Positions 21,234 to 30,723 of a stretch of DNA of 64,000 bases are shown here, piece after piece. The position numbers and the translations under genes were made by a program. Source of the DNA: Vibrio agarilyticus. GTDB lineage: Bacteria > Pseudomonadota > Gammaproteobacteria > Enterobacterales > Vibrionaceae. The DNA lies in NCBI RefSeq assembly GCF_012641465.1, contig NZ_JABAIK010000001.1, positions 186,001-250,000 on the forward strand, given 5' to 3'. Each line of letters opens with the position of its first letter. Position 1 is the stretch's first letter. Under the pieces are notes generated by a model. It saw only the letters and a list, made by a program, of their open reading frames with translations, searched no databases and was not told the origin of the DNA.

Positions 21234-22556
21234 TTAGCTCTCACTAAATGCTCGATAATAGGTACTCATTAACGGCGCTGTGAGGTAATCCCACAATGTA
21301 CGGCTTTCTAAGAGCACAAAAACTTCCGTTGGCATCCCTGGATAGAGCTCAATTTGCTTCATTGCTGCCAACTCTTCCGCTGCCAGTCGTACTTTAATTA
21401 AGTATCCTAACGGGTCATCTTGTGTTTTACCTTCGGTTTTATCTGCTGCAACATAAATGACTTCTCCACTGACGGGAGGCGTTTTACGAGCGTTGTAAGC
21501 ACTTAATCTTACCTTAGCTGAAAGCCCTTGGCGCACGACATCAATATCCTCTGGTTTTAATATCGCTTCGATAATTAACGCATCGGAGTCGGGCACAATT
21601 TCCATAATAACGTCTCCTGCGTTAACCACCCCACCAATGCTATGTATTTTCATGGCAACTACAGTACCATTGTGTTCACTGCGAATCGTGACACGATCGC
21701 GCACTTCACTTGCGGCGATCAATGCCTTCTCGGTATCGCGCAACGCTTGACTCACATTGTCCAATTCCGCCACCAGCTGGGAACTGAGCTCTGCAGTTTC
21801 TGTTTGATGGTCATACTTGAGCGAGGCAATTTTCTGCGCCGCCAGCTCCGTACTTGCATTTAGCTCCGCCAACTTTGCCTGCACAGTTGCTCGCAAACGC
21901 TTTAGTTCCAGCATTTTAGTCTTAGATACGTACCCCTTTTGAGCCAACCCTTGTGTCATGGTGATTTCTTCATTAATCAAGCGTAATTGAGTATTGACTG
22001 CGGTTACTTGATGATAATTACCTTGTAACTGCTCCTCTAATAACTGCTTTTTCTGAAGAAAATAACTTGTGCGCAGTTGTTCTTTCATTAGAAATTGTTG
22101 GTGTTTGATTTGTTGCGCATTCAAAATACTGTTTACATCCGAAGGGGCTAACTGCCATGCCATCTCCTCTTTTGGCCAACTTACACTCTTAGCGCCTGCA
22201 ATTTCGGCATTCAATTCCGCTTGCTGAGCACTGAAGGTAAAGTGTTTGATCGCAAGACGTGAAAAATCTGCTTCTGCTTTACTGTTGGAGAGCTCAAGCA
22301 AAATATCGCCCTTACTCACCTTTTGTCCTTCAGAAACATAAATTGCTTTGACCCAACCACCTTGTAAATGTTGAACCTTTTTACGCTGAGATTCGACAAC
22401 TACTGTGCCGCTTGCAATCGAAGATGCATGAATTTGAGCAGTAACGGCCCAGATTGCAAAGCCGATAACGCCAAAAATAAGCAGCAAACACCCAATAATA
22501 ATTGGCCCGCGAGTATCAAATGACTCTGCGGTCAAATCACTCATTTTGAGTTTCAT
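21234..22556 (-). CDS. HlyD-family type I secretion periplasmic adaptor
   Basis: Inner-membrane-anchored adaptor that connects an ABC exporter to a TolC-like outer-membrane channel. It has 440 residues. A single N-terminal membrane segment (IIIGCLLLIFGVIGFAIWAV, residues 19-38) is followed by the first lipoyl half (VQHLQGGWVKAIYVSEGQKV). A long coiled-coil region rich in Q, L and E (about 110-275) follows, then the second lipoyl half (IRSEHNGTVVAMKI), and the C-terminal RTX-adaptor signature (YPGMPTEVFVLL). This is the PrtE/AprE subtype. Its start overlaps the stop of the ABC exporter gene (ATGA). No outer-membrane partner gene is nearby. Confidence 0.93.
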   Translation of the reverse strand: MKLKMSDLTAESFDTRGPIIIGCLLLIFGVIGFAIWAVTAQIHASSIASGTVVVESQRKKVQHLQGGWVKAIYVSEGQKVSKGDILLELSNSKAEADFSRLAIKHFTFSAQQAELNAEIAGAKSVSWPKEEMAWQLAPSDVNSILNAQQIKHQQFLMKEQLRTSYFLQKKQLLEEQLQGNYHQVTAVNTQLRLINEEITMTQGLAQKGYVSKTKMLELKRLRATVQAKLAELNASTELAAQKIASLKYDHQTETAELSSQLVAELDNVSQALRDTEKALIAASEVRDRVTIRSEHNGTVVAMKIHSIGGVVNAGDVIMEIVPDSDALIIEAILKPEDIDVVRQGLSAKVRLSAYNARKTPPVSGEVIYVAADKTEGKTQDDPLGYLIKVRLAAEELAAMKQIELYPGMPTEVFVLLESRTLWDYLTAPLMSTYYRAFSES

Positions 22557-24298
22557 GATGCGCCTCCTTGTCCGTGTTTAACTGTTTTTTCTGCGGGTGG
22601 GATCGTGGCTTGATTTGCGGCTTCGACAGCGTTTTTATCGTCAATTCCGCCGATCGCGCCCAAGAACTTGTCGCAGGTTCCCGCTTTCTCAATTTTTCCT
22701 TCGTTTAAAAAGATCACCCAGTCCATCTGACGTAAAAAACCGGGGCGATGGCTAATCATGATCACTGTGATTCGATTTTCTTTGCAGTAACGTAATACGA
22801 TTGAAAGCGCGATCTCCCCTTCAGGATCTAAGTTGGAGTTAGGCTCATCAAGTAACAAAATTCTTGGATTTGAAAAAATAGCTCGCGCTAACCCAATACG
22901 TTGGCGTTGACCGCCAGAAAGCTGTAATCCGCCTTCACCTAGGTAAGTGTTGTATCCCTTTGGTAGAGAAATAATAAGTTCATGGACACACGCCAGTTTT
23001 GCGGCATGAATAATTGACTCATCACTGGCATCAGAAAAACGACAAATATTTTCAGCCACCGTTCCGGCTAACAGACCAACGTCTTGAGGTAAATAACCAA
23101 ATTGCTGTCCAAATTGTTCTTCAGGCCATAATTCAATGTCTGCGCCATCAATCTTAATGCTTCCAGATGATGGCTGAATTATCCCCATGAGTGTCGAAGC
23201 CAATGTGGATTTTCCTGATCCTGAATTCCCCATAATCGCTAAAGCATGACCACCACCGAGTTTAAAGCTGATATTTTGTAATACTGGTTTTTTATAGCCT
23301 TTTAAACGTACAGACACATTTCGTACATCGAGCTCCCCAATCGGTTCTGGTAGCCATGTTTTTTCATCAACCGCTTGAGTCTCAAATGTTTTGAGACGCT
23401 GGTAGGCTTGATAACCACTTATCCAGTTTTTCCAACCCATCACCGCTTGCTCAAACGGAGTCAAAACACGTGACATAATGATTGAACTTGCAATAATTGC
23501 TCCGGCGCCTAGCTGCTGATGAATGGCTAAATATACCCCCACAGTCAAAACAGCCACTTGCAACATTGTGCGAATGTAGCGACTAAACGTCAGCACACGG
23601 CCTATTTTTCCGTTGAGTTGCCATTGCAGGCTTAGCAGCTGATCGTTTTTATGTTGCCAAACGCGTCCAATATCTTGAGCCATTCCCATAGCACGCAACA
23701 TGGGCGCATGACGTAGGTAATCATTTAACTCCATACTACTGCGACGCGTTAAAGCTTGGGCCTCGTCACTGGGCTTATTTGCTGTCCACATCACAATGAA
23801 TGCCAATGAAACAAAAATCGTCATGCCAGCTACCGCTATGACGCCAATCACTGGGTGGAGCATAAAAAGAATCACCAGAAACAGAGGCACCCACGGGATA
23901 TCAAAAATTGAAGAAAGAGATGGATTCACCATTAAGTTTTTCAACTCAGTTAAGTCTTGCAATCCTTGCTTTTGAATGCGGTTACTACTGGATGAGAGTC
24001 GAATACTTGCAGACAGCATCAATGGGCTTAACCGTTGGTCCAGTTTCAACCCTGATTTTTGTAATAGGACTGTTCGAGTATGCTCCATCGCCGCTTGAAG
24101 TGTCAGCAATCCAATCGCGATAACGAGCAAGGCGAATAAGGTATCGATGCTGTGACTACTCATCACTCTATCAAAAAGCTGTAAGCTATATATTGGTAGG
24201 GTCAGCACGAGACAATTGATTGCTAAGCTAAATAAACCAACATAACGCAAATCTCTGCGGCAATATGCAAACGCATCTTTTAACGTATTTGGGAACAA
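22553..24298 (-). CDS. Type I secretion ABC exporter (permease-ATPase fusion, PrtD/AprD subtype)
   Basis: Powers export of the neighbouring RTX protein. It has 581 residues: an N-terminal six-helix transmembrane domain without a C39 or C39-like peptidase domain (unlike HlyB or LapB), then an ATPase domain. ATPase motifs are Walker A GNSGSGKST (about 357-365), Q-loop YLPQDVG, ABC signature LSGGQRQR (about 460), Walker B ILLLDEPNSNLD and switch His in MISHRPG. The lack of the peptidase domain fits a substrate with an uncleaved C-terminal secretion signal. It lies downstream of the RTX gene, separated by a strong terminator and a mini-repeat, and is translationally coupled to the HlyD gene. Confidence 0.94.
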   Translation of the reverse strand: MFPNTLKDAFAYCRRDLRYVGLFSLAINCLVLTLPIYSLQLFDRVMSSHSIDTLFALLVIAIGLLTLQAAMEHTRTVLLQKSGLKLDQRLSPLMLSASIRLSSSSNRIQKQGLQDLTELKNLMVNPSLSSIFDIPWVPLFLVILFMLHPVIGVIAVAGMTIFVSLAFIVMWTANKPSDEAQALTRRSSMELNDYLRHAPMLRAMGMAQDIGRVWQHKNDQLLSLQWQLNGKIGRVLTFSRYIRTMLQVAVLTVGVYLAIHQQLGAGAIIASSIIMSRVLTPFEQAVMGWKNWISGYQAYQRLKTFETQAVDEKTWLPEPIGELDVRNVSVRLKGYKKPVLQNISFKLGGGHALAIMGNSGSGKSTLASTLMGIIQPSSGSIKIDGADIELWPEEQFGQQFGYLPQDVGLLAGTVAENICRFSDASDESIIHAAKLACVHELIISLPKGYNTYLGEGGLQLSGGQRQRIGLARAIFSNPRILLLDEPNSNLDPEGEIALSIVLRYCKENRITVIMISHRPGFLRQMDWVIFLNEGKIEKAGTCDKFLGAIGGIDDKNAVEAANQATIPPAEKTVKHGQGGAS

Positions 24299-24328
24299 GT
24301 TACCCTCCTAAACTCTTGGAGTGATGAA

Positions 24329-24360
24329 ATACCCGCCCTGCTTGAGGTTGTTTGGGTATA
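24329..24360. repeat. Minimal ERIC remnant (two ends only)
   Basis: ATACCCGCCCTGCTTGAGGT followed by TGTTTGGGTATA: both ERIC ends are joined with the whole middle deleted, leaving a 32-bp near-palindrome between the exporter start and the RTX terminator. Confidence 0.6.
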
Positions 24361-24404
24361 GTGAAACAATTTAACGACACGTCACATCATATTGTGCGTA
24401 GTAA

Positions 24405-24439
24405 AATAAAGGCTCGGTGCGATGCACCGAGCCTTTATT
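24405..24439. terminator. Strong terminator after the RTX gene
   Basis: AATAAAGGCTCGGTGC (24405-24420) pairs perfectly with GCACCGAGCCTTTATT (24424-24439) around a triloop, a 16-bp stem flanked by A/T runs, 3 bases after the RTX stop codon. It should sharply reduce expression of the exporter genes relative to the cargo, as is common in type I secretion loci. Confidence 0.88.
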
Positions 24440-24441
24440 AA

Positions 24442-27400
24442 TCACAACTCATCGCCATTAAAGCGAATATTGTCCGCGTCACTGTCACTCCAAATAGTGA
24501 CTTCTTGCCCTGAGTCATTAGTGAAGGTATATCCGCTGAGCGCTTCGGCATCTAAATCGTGCCCTTCTAGTGAGTTGAGAAGATCATCCCCAACTTGCTG
24601 CGTTACACCACTAAGAGACCAGCCACCCCCTTCAAGAGCAACGGTTTCAGCGCCCTGTACAACAAAATTGCCGCCTGCACTACCACCATCGTTGGCCAGT
24701 ACATTATCCAAAGCCACTTTAATTTGCGCATCATTCGTTGCAATATTGACAGCTTCAATACCGTCGTACACCGTGCCTGTCATATCTAGGGTTGCCTCAG
24801 TTTCGTCATTGCCAACAACCAAAACGTCAAAGCCATCTCCACCGCTGTACTGAATATTATTCCCTGCAATGAGATCTTCACTGTCAAAAATCAGCGTGTC
24901 ATCACCCGAGCCAGCAAAAAGCTGATCAATACCTGTGCCACCATCTAAGGTGTCGTTACCCTCTCCGCCAAACACCAAATCATCGCCTGAGCCGGCACTA
25001 ATATCATCGTTACCATGATCACCTTTTATCGTATCCGCGCCAGCACCGCCTAGTATTGCGTCATCACCAGCGCCCCCCATCAGATAATCATCGCCGTCGC
25101 CACCATCCAGTGCGTCATCACCACCTTGGCCGTACAAACGGTCATCACCTTCTCCGCCGAGCACAGAATCTTGCCCGTCGCCGGCGTAAACCGTATCACG
25201 TGCACCACCTGCGTTAATAACATCGTCACCAGAGCCCGAACGAATGAAGTCACTCTCTTCTCCAGTGTCTATCACATCATCGCCCGATCCAGATAAAACG
25301 GTATCTCGACCAGCCCCAGAAACGATTAGGTTATCACCGTCGCCAGCTTCAATGATGTCGTCACCAGCACCAGAATCAATCCGATCATCACCCGCCCCGG
25401 CACTCAAATTATCACGGCCGCCGCCCGTCACTATGGTATTATCACCAAGGCCTGCATCAATGATATTGTCACCATCTGTGGCAAGAATGCTGTCATTGCC
25501 ATCACCGGTAACCACGGTATCGTTTCCGGCTCCAGCATCAATAGTGTTATCCCCTAATACATCCGATATTGAGTCATTACCCAGGCCGCCAAGTAATGAG
25601 TCATTACCCTCGCCACCTTCAAGAATGTCATCACCCTCACCACCAGAAAGGTAATCATCGCCTGCTGCGCCCAATAAGCGGTCATTGCCAGTACCCCCAC
25701 TCACAGTATCGTTACCGACCCCACCATAGACTGTGTCATCACCCGCGCCAGCGTCAATTGTGTTGTCGCCAAATTCACCATGAATTTCATCATTACCTGC
25801 CCCCCCAACAAGGGAGTCATCACCTAATCCGCCAAAGAGTTTATCCGCACCATCACCACCATCAAGAGTGTCTGCGCCCTCACCACCAAGCAAAATATCT
25901 GCGCCTAACCCACCTTCAAGGGTGTCTCGACCACTGCCACCTTCGAGATGGTCTTGCCCAGCGCCACCACTGAGGGCGTCATCGCCTTCTCCACCGTGCA
26001 TCTCATCATCACCCGATCCGGCCACAGCGATATCCGCATTTGAGCCACCAAATAACGTATTATCCCCTTCACCCAAATCAATTTGGTTACGACCCGACTC
26101 TCCATAGACCACATCATTACCCGCGCCGGCGTCAACAGTGTCATCACCACTGCCCGAAAATAACACATCAGCACCGGCCCCTCCGAAAATCGAGTCCGCA
26201 TCTTCACCGCCATAAAGCGTATCAGCGCTCTCGCTACCGAGTAAGGTATCACGACCCTCACCGCCATAAATATTGTGACTGCCACTAGCGGCCGCAATGA
26301 GCGTGTCATCACCGCCTTCCCCAAGTAAAATATCGCCACCATCGTCGGTCAGGTGATCACTCCCATCCCCCCCAGCTAAGAAATCCGCACCTTCGCCGCC
26401 AACTAAGGTATCATCGCCTGCTCCACCATACAGCACATCAGCGCCCGCACCGCCGGCAATAGTGTCGTTCCCTTCACCAGCATCAACCAAGTCATCACCC
26501 GAACCGGCAATTATCGCATCATCACCTAATCCTGAGTAAATCACATCGTTGCCTTCACCAGCATCAATTGTGTCGGTATCCACACCGCCATAAACAGCAT
26601 CATCACCAGCTCCAGCATCGAGCGTATTGGTGCCCATCTCAGCATACAATTCATCATTGCCGTCACCGCCGATGAGAGTGTCATCGCCAGCACCTGCAAA
26701 GAGTTTGTCGTGCCCTTCTCCGCCACTAATGGCATCATTACCTTCACCGCCAAATAAAATATCAGCCCCGGCCCCACCACTTAAAGTATCGGCACCTAGT
26801 CCGCCTTCAATATGATCATCACCTTCACCACCGGCCACGCTATCATCACCTGCGCCAGCGTAAATTTGATCTGAACCTTCACCGCCTTCTATCGTATCTT
26901 GATCAACACCACCATAAACAACATCATCGCCCAGACCCGCCTTTATCGTGTTGCTGCCAGATTCACCATGAATTTCATCGTCACCAGCACCACCGTCTAA
27001 ACTATCGTCACCGGTGCCACCAAACATCTTATCGTTTCCATCACCACCACTTAACGTGTCGTTACCTTCTCCGCCAAGCAATAGATCTGCCCCAGCGCCG
27101 CCCTCGAGGTGATCATCACCGATGCCACCTTCAATATAATCATCACCGGCACCCGCAGCTAAACTATCGTCACCCACCCCGCCATACATCACATCTGAAC
27201 CTGCGCCGGCTACGGCATTATCATTACCATCACCACCGTAGAGCGTATTATTCCCCTCGCCCAAATCAATCGTATTCGAGCCAGCTTCACCAAAGACAAC
27301 ATCATCACCAAGCCCTGCAGAAATAGTGTCGTCACCACTGCCAGCAAACAGAGTATCGGCTCCATCACCGCCTACAATAGTATCGGCACCTTCACCACCA

Positions 27401-28842
27401 TAGAGCGTGTCAGCACTTTCACTTCCCAGCAAAGTGTCATTCCCCTCACCACCATAGATTTGATGACTTCCGTCCGCAGCGGCAACCAAAGTGTCGTCAC
27501 CTTCTTCGCCGAGCAGAATATCGCCGCCACTATCTGTTAGGTGATCGTTGCCAGCGCCGCCAGCCAGAAAATCACTACCGAGCCCACCAATCAAACGGTC
27601 ATTGCCCGCGCCGCCAAATAAGGCGTCATCGCCCGCACCACCGCTGATAACATCATCGCCAGCGCCCCCATCAATGAGATCATTGCCATCGCCACCGTCA
27701 ACGGCATCATCGCCATCACCAGCGTACACTGTGTCATCACCACGACCGGACAGAATCGTGTCAGCGCCCGTTCCTCCATAAACCAAATCATCACCATCGC
27801 CAGCATCAATCTGATTTGTCCCCGAATCAGCATAAATCGTGTCATTACCAGAGCCGCCATCAACACTATCGTCACCTTCACCGGCGATCAGTATGTCATC
27901 GTCAGCACCACCCAGTAACTGGTCATCGCCTGCGCCCCCTTCCAGTAAATCTGCGCCAATGCCTCCTTCTACACGGTCATTACCTGAACCGGCTCTAAGC
28001 TCGTCATTTCCTTGGCCTCCGAGCAAAACATCATTACCTTCCGCACCAAATGCAATATCATCGCCATCCCCTGCGTCGATAGTATTATTCCCAGACTCCG
28101 CATAAATTTGATCATCACCTGCACCACCGGAAAGTGTGTCATCACCTTCTCCACCAAGTAAAATGTCAGCACCATCACCACCATCAATACTATCGCTCCC
28201 AGCGCCGCCGAGCAGAACATCGGCACCGGCGCCTCCTGAAAGACGATCTCGTCCTTCACCACCGTCGATAAAGTCATCGCCAGCTTCTCCGACCAAAATG
28301 TCCTCATCGAGTCCGCCGCTTAAGGTGTCAGCCTCTCCCGAGCCAATCAGCGTATCATTCCCATCACCGCCATATAATTTAGAAGAGTCACTGCCAGCTT
28401 TAATTTGATCATCACCCGCTTCACCATATAACTCATTGTGGCCACTCTCACCGCGTATTACATCATCGCCATCACCCGCGTAGACTGTATCGTCACCGGC
28501 ACCAGCATCAATATTGTCGTCACCACTACCACCGAATACGGTATCGTTACCCGCGCCTGCCTCGATGAAATCATCACCACTTTCACCAGAAATCGTATCG
28601 TCGCCGTCTTCACCTGAAAGGGTGTCATCACCGCTACCCGCAACGAGTTCATCGTTACCTGCGCCACCTTCTAAGATGTCATTACCGCCTTCACCAAATA
28701 GGGTGTCATCTCCCCCTCCGCCGATAACAATGTCATCACCATCACCGGCAGTAACATGCTCATTTTCATTATTACCAACGATAAAATCGTCACTCTCGGT
28801 TCCAGTTTGGTACTGCGTGGTATTGTCATTGTTATTAGCCAT
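24442..28842 (-). CDS. Giant RTX repeat protein, type I secretion substrate (no effector domain visible)
   Basis: 1466 residues, strongly acidic. After a short 15-20 residue Asn/Thr-rich N-terminus, nearly everything up to about residue 1310 is an uninterrupted run of calcium-binding RTX nonapeptides (GGxGxDxLx variants such as GGAGDDTL, AGSGNDRV, GGEGNDTL), well over one hundred copies. The last 150 or so residues are non-repetitive and acidic (IFDSEDLIAGNN..., ending RFNGDEL) and probably hold the uncleaved secretion signal. There is no Sec signal and I see no protease, lipase, adhesin (VCBS, Ig-like) or pore-forming domain. A 396-residue block is duplicated (see findings). The exporter and adaptor genes follow on the same strand. 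The likely role is a calcium-folded extracellular or surface-layer/biofilm protein; that is inference. Confidence 0.92.
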   Translation of the reverse strand: MANNNDNTTQYQTGTESDDFIVGNNENEHVTAGDGDDIVIGGGGDDTLFGEGGNDILEGGAGNDELVAGSGDDTLSGEDGDDTISGESGDDFIEAGAGNDTVFGGSGDDNIDAGAGDDTVYAGDGDDVIRGESGHNELYGEAGDDQIKAGSDSSKLYGGDGNDTLIGSGEADTLSGGLDEDILVGEAGDDFIDGGEGRDRLSGGAGADVLLGGAGSDSIDGGDGADILLGGEGDDTLSGGAGDDQIYAESGNNTIDAGDGDDIAFGAEGNDVLLGGQGNDELRAGSGNDRVEGGIGADLLEGGAGDDQLLGGADDDILIAGEGDDSVDGGSGNDTIYADSGTNQIDAGDGDDLVYGGTGADTILSGRGDDTVYAGDGDDAVDGGDGNDLIDGGAGDDVISGGAGDDALFGGAGNDRLIGGLGSDFLAGGAGNDHLTDSGGDILLGEEGDDTLVAAADGSHQIYGGEGNDTLLGSESADTLYGGEGADTIVGGDGADTLFAGSGDDTISAGLGDDVVFGEAGSNTIDLGEGNNTLYGGDGNDNAVAGAGSDVMYGGVGDDSLAAGAGDDYIEGGIGDDHLEGGAGADLLLGGEGNDTLSGGDGNDKMFGGTGDDSLDGGAGDDEIHGESGSNTIKAGLGDDVVYGGVDQDTIEGGEGSDQIYAGAGDDSVAGGEGDDHIEGGLGADTLSGGAGADILFGGEGNDAISGGEGHDKLFAGAGDDTLIGGDGNDELYAEMGTNTLDAGAGDDAVYGGVDTDTIDAGEGNDVIYSGLGDDAIIAGSGDDLVDAGEGNDTIAGGAGADVLYGGAGDDTLVGGEGADFLAGGDGSDHLTDDGGDILLGEGGDDTLIAAASGSHNIYGGEGRDTLLGSESADTLYGGEDADSIFGGAGADVLFSGSGDDTVDAGAGNDVVYGESGRNQIDLGEGDNTLFGGSNADIAVAGSGDDEMHGGEGDDALSGGAGQDHLEGGSGRDTLEGGLGADILLGGEGADTLDGGDGADKLFGGLGDDSLVGGAGNDEIHGEFGDNTIDAGAGDDTVYGGVGNDTVSGGTGNDRLLGAAGDDYLSGGEGDDILEGGEGNDSLLGGLGNDSISDVLGDNTIDAGAGNDTVVTGDGNDSILATDGDNIIDAGLGDNTIVTGGGRDNLSAGAGDDRIDSGAGDDIIEAGDGDNLIVSGAGRDTVLSGSGDDVIDTGEESDFIRSGSGDDVINAGGARDTVYAGDGQDSVLGGEGDDRLYGQGGDDALDGGDGDDYLMGGAGDDAILGGAGADTIKGDHGNDDISAGSGDDLVFGGEGNDTLDGGTGIDQLFAGSGDDTLIFDSEDLIAGNNIQYSGGDGFDVLVVGNDETEATLDMTGTVYDGIEAVNIATNDAQIKVALDNVLANDGGSAGGNFVVQGAETVALEGGGWSLSGVTQQVGDDLLNSLEGHDLDAEALSGYTFTNDSGQEVTIWSDSDADNIRFNGDEL

Positions 28843-29070
28843 GAGCGTATCCTTTTTGCCATCAACGTTATTGGAAGCTATATCTCAATATGAGATTAGG
28901 TGCTTATGGGCTTTGCGCAAACTGGACTTTCACTCTCGTCAAGGCCATGAACTGTTTCATTTTTAATAAATCAATATAAAACCGACGATTACGAGCGAGT
29001 TAGTACAAAAAAAATCGTTAAAAATTTCGAAGAGAAACAAAACTGAAGAGCAATGATGCGAATGTGCGTC

Positions 29071-29102
29071 GAAAATAAAAAAAGAGGCCAATCGGCCTCT
29101 TT
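29071..29102 (-). terminator. Terminator of the NhaC-family antiporter gene
   Basis: On the minus strand AAAGAGGCC (29102-29094) and GGCCTCTTT (29089-29081) form a 9-bp stem with a 4-base loop followed by a run of T. It lies 26 bases after the antiporter stop. Confidence 0.87.
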
Positions 29103-29127
29103 ACAAACTGAACTTACCTATCAAGCT

Positions 29128-30723
29128 TTAATAGGCTTTTACCATCTTGGCTTTTGATAGCATTGACAAACCAAAACAGACCAGTACAAAAACCACGCTT
29201 GCTGCGGCAAATGAAATCGCGATTGACTCCGTCATTCCGAGGACAATAAAGCCGACGCTCGCGACAAGTGCGACAGCCAGCGCGTAAGGTAGCTGAGTGG
29301 CAACGTGATCAATGTGATTACAGCGTGCACCCGTTGAAGACAAAATTGTGGTATCTGAAATCGGAGAGCAGTGATCGCCAAAGACAGATCCCGCTAATAC
29401 CGCGCTAAGCATAGGTAACATTAACGCCATATCAGATGCCGCCGCCATGTCACCGGCAATTGGTAACATAATACCAAACGTGCCCCATGAAGTGCCGGTC
29501 GAAAAAGCCATCATGCCAGAGAGCAAGAACAGAATGACAGGTAACCATTGATAACCAATATTGCCTTGAGCAAGTGATGACAAATAAGTGCCCGTATTCA
29601 TATCACTGATCACTGAGCCAATGGTCCATGCGAAGATCAAAATAAGAATCGCGCCAAACATGGATTTTGCGCCAACCCACAAAGTAGCAAATGTCTCCGC
29701 TAAGCTGATGCCCTGCTTAAGCACAGTCACCAAAGCAACCGCCAAACCGAACAGTGCGCCACATACCAATGACGTACCTACATCCGTATTTTCAAAAGCA
29801 CCAAGAACGCTAAAATCGGCGCCGTTGCCAGCGAGCGCTTGCGCTCCGGTATAAATCATTGCAGCAACGGTAGCAACGATGAGAACCAAAATAGGCAAAA
29901 TCAAATCCGATACTTTGCCATTTTCGCTTTCTTTAATATCTAACTCTTCGTCGAGCTCATGCGCTTGTTTCTCAGTCGATGCGTCTTGGGCATCAAAACC
30001 ATGTCCTTGCGATGCAGCAATTTCATGCTCACGCATTTTACCCACATTCAGACCAAACCAAGCGACAGCAAACACCATTAATAGTGCAAATAGCGCGTAG
30101 AAGTTCATTGGGATCAAACGCACAAACGCTTCAAGTGGCGAATACTCTGTCACGCCGTGCGAAAGCAAAATACCACCCACAATCGTGATAATATAGGCAC
30201 CCCAGCTTGACGCTGGCATAATCACACACATTGGTGCTGCGGTAGAATCCAGAATATACGCCAGTTTTGCGCGAGAAACGTAAAAACGGTCAGTGACTGG
30301 GCGTGAAATTGCCCCTACGGCTAGGCTATTAAAATAGTCGTCAACAAAAATGAATACGCCTAAAAATGCCGCAAGTAATTTAGAGCCACGCTTACTTTTC
30401 ACACGCGCTTGCGCCCACTCAGCAAATGCTCGCGTGCCACCAGACAACGTCAGCATGGCCGTCATCATTCCCAGAAGTACTAGGAAAGCCATAATAGAAA
30501 GGCTCCAAGTGTTCAGAGCACCATCAGACCAAAATACCGCAGTAAACTGATCAAAAACATAAGAGGCCGTGTTACCTAAAGACCAGTCGGTCAACAGGAG
30601 CGCACCTAAGATGATGCCCACACCAAGTGATAACAGAACGCGACGACTGACAATCGCAAGCGTGAGTGCGACGACGGGGGGGAGTACCGATAATGGATCG
30701 GCCGAAAAATTAAGTAATTCCAT
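29128..30723 (-). CDS. Na+/H+ antiporter, NhaC family
   Basis: An inner-membrane secondary transporter of about 531 residues with some 11-12 hydrophobic segments and an acidic cytoplasmic loop near 235-265 (ELDEELDIKESENG). Family-typical polar motifs inside membrane segments are FVDDYFNSLAVGA (about 130), DSTAAPMCVIMPASSWGAYI (about 165), STGTSWGTFGIMLPI (about 415) and FGDHCSPISDTTILSSTGA (about 450). I prefer the ATG at 30723; a TTG three codons upstream (30732) is possible. It stands alone with its own terminator. It most likely exchanges Na+ for H+, fitting a marine or halophilic host, though some relatives carry amino acids or organic acids. Confidence 0.88.
   Translation of the reverse strand: MELLNFSADPLSVLPPVVALTLAIVSRRVLLSLGVGIILGALLLTDWSLGNTASYVFDQFTAVFWSDGALNTWSLSIMAFLVLLGMMTAMLTLSGGTRAFAEWAQARVKSKRGSKLLAAFLGVFIFVDDYFNSLAVGAISRPVTDRFYVSRAKLAYILDSTAAPMCVIMPASSWGAYIITIVGGILLSHGVTEYSPLEAFVRLIPMNFYALFALLMVFAVAWFGLNVGKMREHEIAASQGHGFDAQDASTEKQAHELDEELDIKESENGKVSDLILPILVLIVATVAAMIYTGAQALAGNGADFSVLGAFENTDVGTSLVCGALFGLAVALVTVLKQGISLAETFATLWVGAKSMFGAILILIFAWTIGSVISDMNTGTYLSSLAQGNIGYQWLPVILFLLSGMMAFSTGTSWGTFGIMLPIAGDMAAASDMALMLPMLSAVLAGSVFGDHCSPISDTTILSSTGARCNHIDHVATQLPYALAVALVASVGFIVLGMTESIAISFAAASVVFVLVCFGLSMLSKAKMVKAY

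Noticed and set aside
24900-28700. Regularly spaced DNA repeats resembling a CRISPR array or satellite
   Set aside because: The periodicity is 27 bases and encodes the RTX nonapeptide in frame; repeats are degenerate at the DNA level and there are no unique spacers or cas genes.
24422-28966. Long Pro/Ser-rich (SSPSPPS-like) and His-rich open frames on both strands over the RTX gene
   Set aside because: They are frame shadows of the highly repetitive Gly/Asp codons of the RTX gene; no ribosome sites, and their composition follows directly from the repeat.
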